A stretch of 9,473 bases of DNA from Candidatus Scatomorpha stercoravium (lineage in GTDB: Bacteria; Bacillota; Clostridia; Oscillospirales; Oscillospiraceae): the NCBI GenBank assembly GCA_018716005.1, contig DVKN01000069.1, positions 1-9,473 of the forward strand. The letters run 5' to 3'. The notes under the pieces were generated by a model, which ran no database searches, was not told the DNA's origin, and saw nothing but the letters and a program-made list of their open reading frames with translations. Below are positions 6,424 through 9,473 of this stretch, one piece after another. A program made the translations under genes and the position numbers. How positions within the stretch are numbered: the stretch's first letter is position 1; every line of letters begins with the position of its first letter.

Positions 6424-7128
6424 TTATGCAGCGTCTTCCTCCTCCTCGGGGAGGTCTATGCCTATTTCGCCGGCGACGAATTCGGCGTAGCCGGTCGTGC
6501 CGTCGCCGGTGAGGTGGATGCCGTCGTCGCTGCGTATCCAGCCGGGGTGCTCGGGCGCGACGGAGCTCCAGTCGATAACGGTGACGTTGTCGTACAGCTC
6601 AGCGAGCTCGGCGATGGTGGCGTTCACCTCGTCCTGCCACTCGAGATAGCGGCCGTAGGTGTTGACCCAGTAAATCGTCCGGTCGCCGAGGAAATCGAGC
6701 ACCTCGCTGCCCTCCTCGACGGTGAAGGGGAGGTTGGAGCCGAGGCCGATTACGACCGTCTCGTACAGCCGCCCCTCGCTCTCGAGGCGGCGGAGTATGC
6801 TCATCGCCTCGACGAGCTGCCGGCCGACCTTGGCGTCGACGACGATGTTCGGGATGAGGCGCGTGAGCTCGCTCTCCGCGGCGACCATGATGGAGTCGCC
6901 GACGAAGGTGACGCGCTCCGGCGCGGGCTTCTCTGTCGGCACGGGCGTCGGCGTGGGCGTCGGCAGGGGGGCGGCGGTGTGCGGGGCTACGCTGGGGGCT
7001 ATTATGTCCGGCAGGGTGTCGGAGGGGTCCCGGTCCCGCCCGCCGACTATCAGCGCCACCGCGCCCAGCGCCGCGGCGAGCGCGGCGAGGCCGACGATGA
7101 CGGCAATCTTCCAGTTGGAGTTTTTCAT
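6424..7128 (-). CDS. Membrane-anchored SGNH hydrolase, like the OatA extracellular domain
   Basis: The 234-residue product has an N-terminal membrane anchor (residues ~8-29), an extracytoplasmic Pro/Thr linker (~38-70, including PTPTPTPVPT) and an SGNH domain (71-225). The catalytic blocks are readable: GDSIM with Ser79, GRQ (102-104), GLGSN with Asn132, and DDGIHLT with Asp202 and His205. The VDAKVGRQ, VIGLGSN and VIDW segments with a DGIH ending are typical of the extracellular domain fused to acyltransferase-3 in peptidoglycan O-acetyltransferases such as OatA. Here that ten-helix acyltransferase-3 part is absent, so it may be a stand-alone O-acetyl transferase or esterase acting on cell-wall glycans; the substrate is inference. 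The start is supported by AAGGAGG (minus strand of 7135-7141), six bases before the ATG, and by the promoter at 7157-7185. The acidic EEEEDAA tail is unusual but short. Confidence 0.87.
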   Translation of the reverse strand: MKNSNWKIAVIVGLAALAAALGAVALIVGGRDRDPSDTLPDIIAPSVAPHTAAPLPTPTPTPVPTEKPAPERVTFVGDSIMVAAESELTRLIPNIVVDAKVGRQLVEAMSILRRLESEGRLYETVVIGLGSNLPFTVEEGSEVLDFLGDRTIYWVNTYGRYLEWQDEVNATIAELAELYDNVTVIDWSSVAPEHPGWIRSDDGIHLTGDGTTGYAEFVAGEIGIDLPEEEEDAA

Positions 7129-7156
7129 CGGATGCCTCCTTGATTAAGCAGCCCCC

Positions 7157-7185
7157 ATAATACTACAACTTCGCCGCGAATGCAA
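7157..7185 (-). promoter_or_regulatory. Promoter of the SGNH hydrolase gene
   Basis: On the minus strand TTGCAT (7185-7180) and TATTAT (7162-7157) are separated by 17 bases. The leader to the ATG at 7128 would be about 20 bases and contains the AAGGAGG ribosome site. Both boxes differ slightly from consensus. Confidence 0.65.
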
Positions 7186-7228
7186 CCGCAGTTTGTCGAA
7201 TCCGGCACATACGCGCGGCGCGCCCGGC

Positions 7229-7261
7229 GGGCAAATTCAACGTCTGGGGAAATTTTACGTC
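7229..7261. repeat. Pair of 16-base direct repeats in the divergent promoter region
   Basis: GGGCAAATTCAACGTC (7229-7244) and GGGGAAATTTTACGTC (7246-7261) match at 13 of 16 positions with a 17-base period. A partial third copy, GGGCAGAATTATT, begins at 7264 and runs into TTGAAA (7275-7280), a possible -35 box for the lipoprotein gene, though the only -10-like sequence (TTATAT at 7303) is 22 bases away rather than 17. The spacing of about 1.6 helical turns and the position suggest a regulator-binding site; this is inference. The rest of 7186-7348 holds GC-rich palindromic bases at 7211-7228 and no readable gene. Confidence 0.45.
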
Positions 7262-7348
7262 CCGGGCAGAATTATTGAAACTTTCGCCAATTTTCTGCGT
7301 CTTTATATCAAAAGGCTTTTTTGAGCCGGCTGGGAAAAGAGGGGTTGG

Positions 7349-8488
7349 ATGAAGAGAAAAATCGCGGCCGCGGCCGCGGCGCTTTTGATTCTGAGCGGCT
7401 GCGACACAGCAGGCCCGGACCCGGAGCAGACTAAGGAGCCGGAGGAGACGCCGTCGAGGCCGGCCTTTTCACAGATAGACGCCGCGGACAGGCCCGTTGT
7501 TTCACCCGAGGAGGCGGGGCTGGAGATATTTGAGCTCCCGAACTACGCCGGCAGCCCGGACGAGGTCGTAATAATCGGCTGGGACGAGCGCGGCGACGCC
7601 GTCGTTTACTACCACCCGGGTACGCGCAGCGTGCGCCTCGCGCCGCTCGAGGGACAGGCCGACCGCTTCGTCTGCGAGCTTACGCCCGAGCGCGGGGACA
7701 TATACCCCTTCAGCGTTGCCTGGCATGAGGGACGCATCCTCTACCTCGAGGACGACCTGAGCCCAGAGCGCGGCGAGTGGTCGCTGTATGTCGTCGACGC
7801 GGACGGCGAGCGGCGCAGGATTGACAGCGAGGCGGATCACCCGGACTACGCGCCCTTCCCGGGCCTCCCGTCCTGCGACGGGGACAGGGCCGTCTGGATA
7901 GGCGGCGGCATAGAGCACAGCCGGGCCGTCAGCTCCATCTTCTGCACCAGGCTCGACGTGGGCGGAAGGGAGGTCGTCGCGCGGCTACCGGCCGACGGCG
8001 AGCTCTCGTTCGGCGGCGCGGTCGTCGACGGGGACTGCGTTTACTACGACGTCGGAAATTACTCCGGCGACAGGCATGTTTATATGTATAACCTCTCGGG
8101 CGGCGTGACGGAGGAGCTCCCGGCCCCCGGCGAGCTCTGCGACCTCGCGGCCGCCGGAGGGGCCCTTGCGGCGCGCGACGTGGAGAGCGGGGACATCCTC
8201 GTCTACGACTTCGCCGCCGGGGAGTGGCTCACGGCCCTTGAGGGCATGTACTCCGAGCCTTATCTGGCCGACGGCTGGCTCTGCTGCGCCGGGACTGGTG
8301 CCGGCCTCACGGCGCTGCGCCTCGCGGACAACACCGCCGTCGAGCTCGTGCCGCCCGGCTCGGACGTCCAGGCCGTAATACAGGGCGTCTACGGCCCGCT
8401 GCTCTGCTGGCGCGAATACGACGGCGAATTCGGCGCCGACTGGGGCTTCACGGAGCGCATCGCGCTCCTGCCGCCCGCGGAAGAATAA
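7349..8488 (+). CDS. Lipoprotein of unknown function, probable beta-propeller
   Basis: The 379-residue product has a lipoprotein signal: MKRK, six alanines, then the lipobox LSGC with the lipidated Cys18. An acidic Pro/Glu linker follows (residues ~20-40). From ~50 onward the sequence consists of recurring short strands with a pattern of value-then-display, such as GDAVVYYHPGTRSVRLAPL, GRILYLEDD, DGDCVYYDVG and GDILVYDFAAGEWLTAL, as in YncE/WD40-like or TolB-like beta-propeller proteins that sit outside the membrane. I cannot assign a family or ligand. No catalytic motif is visible. The start is supported by AGAGGGG (7338-7344) four bases before the ATG. It is divergent from the SGNH gene, shares its upstream region with the direct repeats, and converges on acetate kinase. 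The poly-alanine stretch is encoded by a run of GCG/GCC codons. Confidence 0.85.
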   Translation: MKRKIAAAAAALLILSGCDTAGPDPEQTKEPEETPSRPAFSQIDAADRPVVSPEEAGLEIFELPNYAGSPDEVVIIGWDERGDAVVYYHPGTRSVRLAPLEGQADRFVCELTPERGDIYPFSVAWHEGRILYLEDDLSPERGEWSLYVVDADGERRRIDSEADHPDYAPFPGLPSCDGDRAVWIGGGIEHSRAVSSIFCTRLDVGGREVVARLPADGELSFGGAVVDGDCVYYDVGNYSGDRHVYMYNLSGGVTEELPAPGELCDLAAAGGALAARDVESGDILVYDFAAGEWLTALEGMYSEPYLADGWLCCAGTGAGLTALRLADNTAVELVPPGSDVQAVIQGVYGPLLCWREYDGEFGADWGFTERIALLPPAEE

Positions 8489-8499
8489 AACGAACGCAA

Positions 8500-8525
8500 A
8501 AGCGCCGCCCGTGAGGGCGGCGCTT
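8500..8525. terminator. Shared terminator between the lipoprotein gene and ackA
   Basis: A perfect 11-base-pair stem (AAGCGCCGCCC at 8500-8510 with its complement at 8515-8525) closes a GTGA loop, a GNRA-type tetraloop on the plus strand. Read on the minus strand it runs into TTTT then GCG, so it works best for ackA, whose stop is 40 bases away. The plus-strand T-tract for the lipoprotein gene (TTCGAGCTTT) is poor. It lies in the 77-base gap between two convergent genes. Confidence 0.85.
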
Positions 8526-8565
8526 CGAGCTTTGCGGTATTCGCGCCCGGAGGCGCGGGGTGATT

Positions 8566-9473
8566 TTAGAGGGCGCTCACGATGTCGCGGGTGTCGCGGG
8601 CAATGACGAGCTCCTCGTTCGTGGGGATGACCCAGAGCTGGACGCGGCTGCCGGCCTTGGAGATGCAGCGGTCGTCGCCGCGCTTGGCGTTGGCCTCCTC
8701 GTCGAGCTCCGCGCCGAGGTAGCCGAGGTACTGGCAGATGCCAGCGCGGGTGGTGGGGGCGTTCTCGCCGACGCCGGCGGTGAAGATAATGGCGTCGACG
8801 CCGTTCATGGCGGCGGCGTAGCTGCCGACGACCTTGGCGACGGAGTAGTCGAACATATCGAGGGCGAGCTTGGCGCGCTCGTTGCCCTCCTCGGCGGCGG
8901 CCTCGAGGTCGCGGAAGTCGCTGCTGACGCCGGAAACGCCCAGGACGCCGGACTTCTTATTGAGGATGTTCAGAGTCTCGTCGATGTTCCAGCCGTACTT
9001 GTTCATGAGGAACTGCATCGCGCCCGGGTCGATGTCGCCGACGCGGGTGCCCATGGGCAGGCCGACCAGCGGGGTGAAGCCCATGGAGGTGTCGACGCTC
9101 TTGCCGCCGTTGATGGCGCAGATGCTCGAGCCGTTGCCCATGTGGCAGCTTATGAGCTTGAGCTCCTCAATGGGCTTGCCCATGAGCTCGGCGCAGCGGC
9201 CGGAGACATAGCGGTGAGAGGTGCCGTGGAAGCCGTAGCGGCGCACGCCGTCCTCGGAATAATAGTTGTAGGGCAGGGCGTACATATAGGCCTTGGCGGG
9301 CATGGTCTGGTGGAAGGCGGTGTCGAAGACGGCGACCTGGGGCACGTCCTTGCCCATGACATCGACGCAGGCGTTGATGCCGGTGATGTTGGCGGGGTTG
9401 TGCAGCGGGGCGAAGGGAGTGCAGTCGGCGATGGCCTGCATGACCTCGTCGTTTATGAGGACGCTTCTCGCGA
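8566..9473 (-). CDS. ackA: Acetate kinase, C-terminal three quarters (cut by window edge)
   Basis: Acetate kinase interconverts acetyl phosphate plus ADP with acetate plus ATP, the energy-yielding last step of acetate fermentation. About 301 residues are visible; the frame stays open to base 9473, so the true N-terminus (about 95 residues, including the expected NSGSSS opening) lies outside the window. The ATG at 9441 is an internal methionine: the residues before it (SVLINDEV) continue the family sequence. In order one sees APLHNPANI, VFDTAFHQTMP (catalytic Asp), YGFHGTSHRYV (active-site His), CHMGNGSSI, GLPMGTRVGDIDPG (active-site Arg), FTAGVGENA and the C-terminal IPTNEELVIARDT. These correspond to Asp148, His180, Arg241 and Glu384 of the Methanosarcina enzyme. 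The usual partner, phosphotransacetylase, would be upstream on the minus strand and cannot be seen. The shared terminator is at 8500-8525. Confidence 0.97.
   Translation of the reverse strand, partial: ARSVLINDEVMQAIADCTPFAPLHNPANITGINACVDVMGKDVPQVAVFDTAFHQTMPAKAYMYALPYNYYSEDGVRRYGFHGTSHRYVSGRCAELMGKPIEELKLISCHMGNGSSICAINGGKSVDTSMGFTPLVGLPMGTRVGDIDPGAMQFLMNKYGWNIDETLNILNKKSGVLGVSGVSSDFRDLEAAAEEGNERAKLALDMFDYSVAKVVGSYAAAMNGVDAIIFTAGVGENAPTTRAGICQYLGYLGAELDEEANAKRGDDRCISKAGSRVQLWVIPTNEELVIARDTRDIVSAL

Noticed and set aside
6100..7143. Plus-strand frame across the ricT tail and the SGNH gene
   Set aside because: It crosses the terminator at 6393-6418 and is antisense to the SGNH gene, which has all catalytic motifs, a promoter and a ribosome site.
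7275..7308. Promoter TTGAAA ... TTATAT for the lipoprotein gene
   Set aside because: The 22-base spacing is far from the optimal 17, and no better -10 is present, so I list only the repeats and the possible -35 without calling a promoter.

Overview
The window looks like chromosomal DNA from a GC-rich member of the Clostridia, probably a gut Oscillospiraceae-like Firmicute. The evidence is two S-layer-homology (SLH) proteins, strong AGGAGG-type ribosome sites, a holB-ricT gene pair of the Firmicute type, a TTG start codon, GC-rich codon use and a fermentative acetate kinase. This placement is inference from gene content; there is no rRNA or other marker gene. I see no mobile element, CRISPR array, tRNA or defence system.

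Region 1 (1-3975) holds two tandem genes for exported cell-wall-attached proteins, each with its own ribosome site and rho-independent terminator. Both have a signal peptide, a repetitive beta-strand-rich N-terminal half, one or more small beta domains, and three C-terminal SLH motifs. They share a ~60-residue module and are probably diverged duplicates. The first carries striking Trp/His-rich patches; the second has nine cysteines, unusual for an exported protein of an anaerobe.

Region 2 (3976-6420) is a housekeeping block. A textbook extended -10 promoter drives a 53-codon gene resembling DUF4177, read directly from the bases. A second promoter of nearly the same design drives holB (DNA polymerase III delta prime) and, 4 bases downstream, ricT (PSP1 family). 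The holB promoter lies so close to the ATG that the mRNA is predicted to be leaderless. RicT has an extra ~125-residue basic, disordered tail.

Region 3 (6421-7348) holds a membrane-anchored SGNH hydrolase on the minus strand. It resembles the extracellular domain of OatA-type peptidoglycan O-acyltransferases but lacks the acyltransferase-3 membrane domain. Its promoter region is divergent from a lipoprotein gene and contains a pair of 16-base direct repeats.

Region 4 (7349-9473) holds a lipoprotein of unknown function with a likely beta-propeller fold. A shared convergent terminator follows, then acetate kinase on the minus strand, cut off at the window edge.

The genes do not form one obvious pathway. 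The common thread in regions 1, 3 and part of 4 is the cell envelope (SLH proteins, SGNH enzyme, lipoprotein); the rest is replication, RNA-processing control and central fermentation. I did not find a clear new multi-gene system. The best leads are the Trp/His-rich SLH protein, the predicted leaderless holB mRNA, the direct-repeat operator candidate and the free-standing OatA-like SGNH protein.
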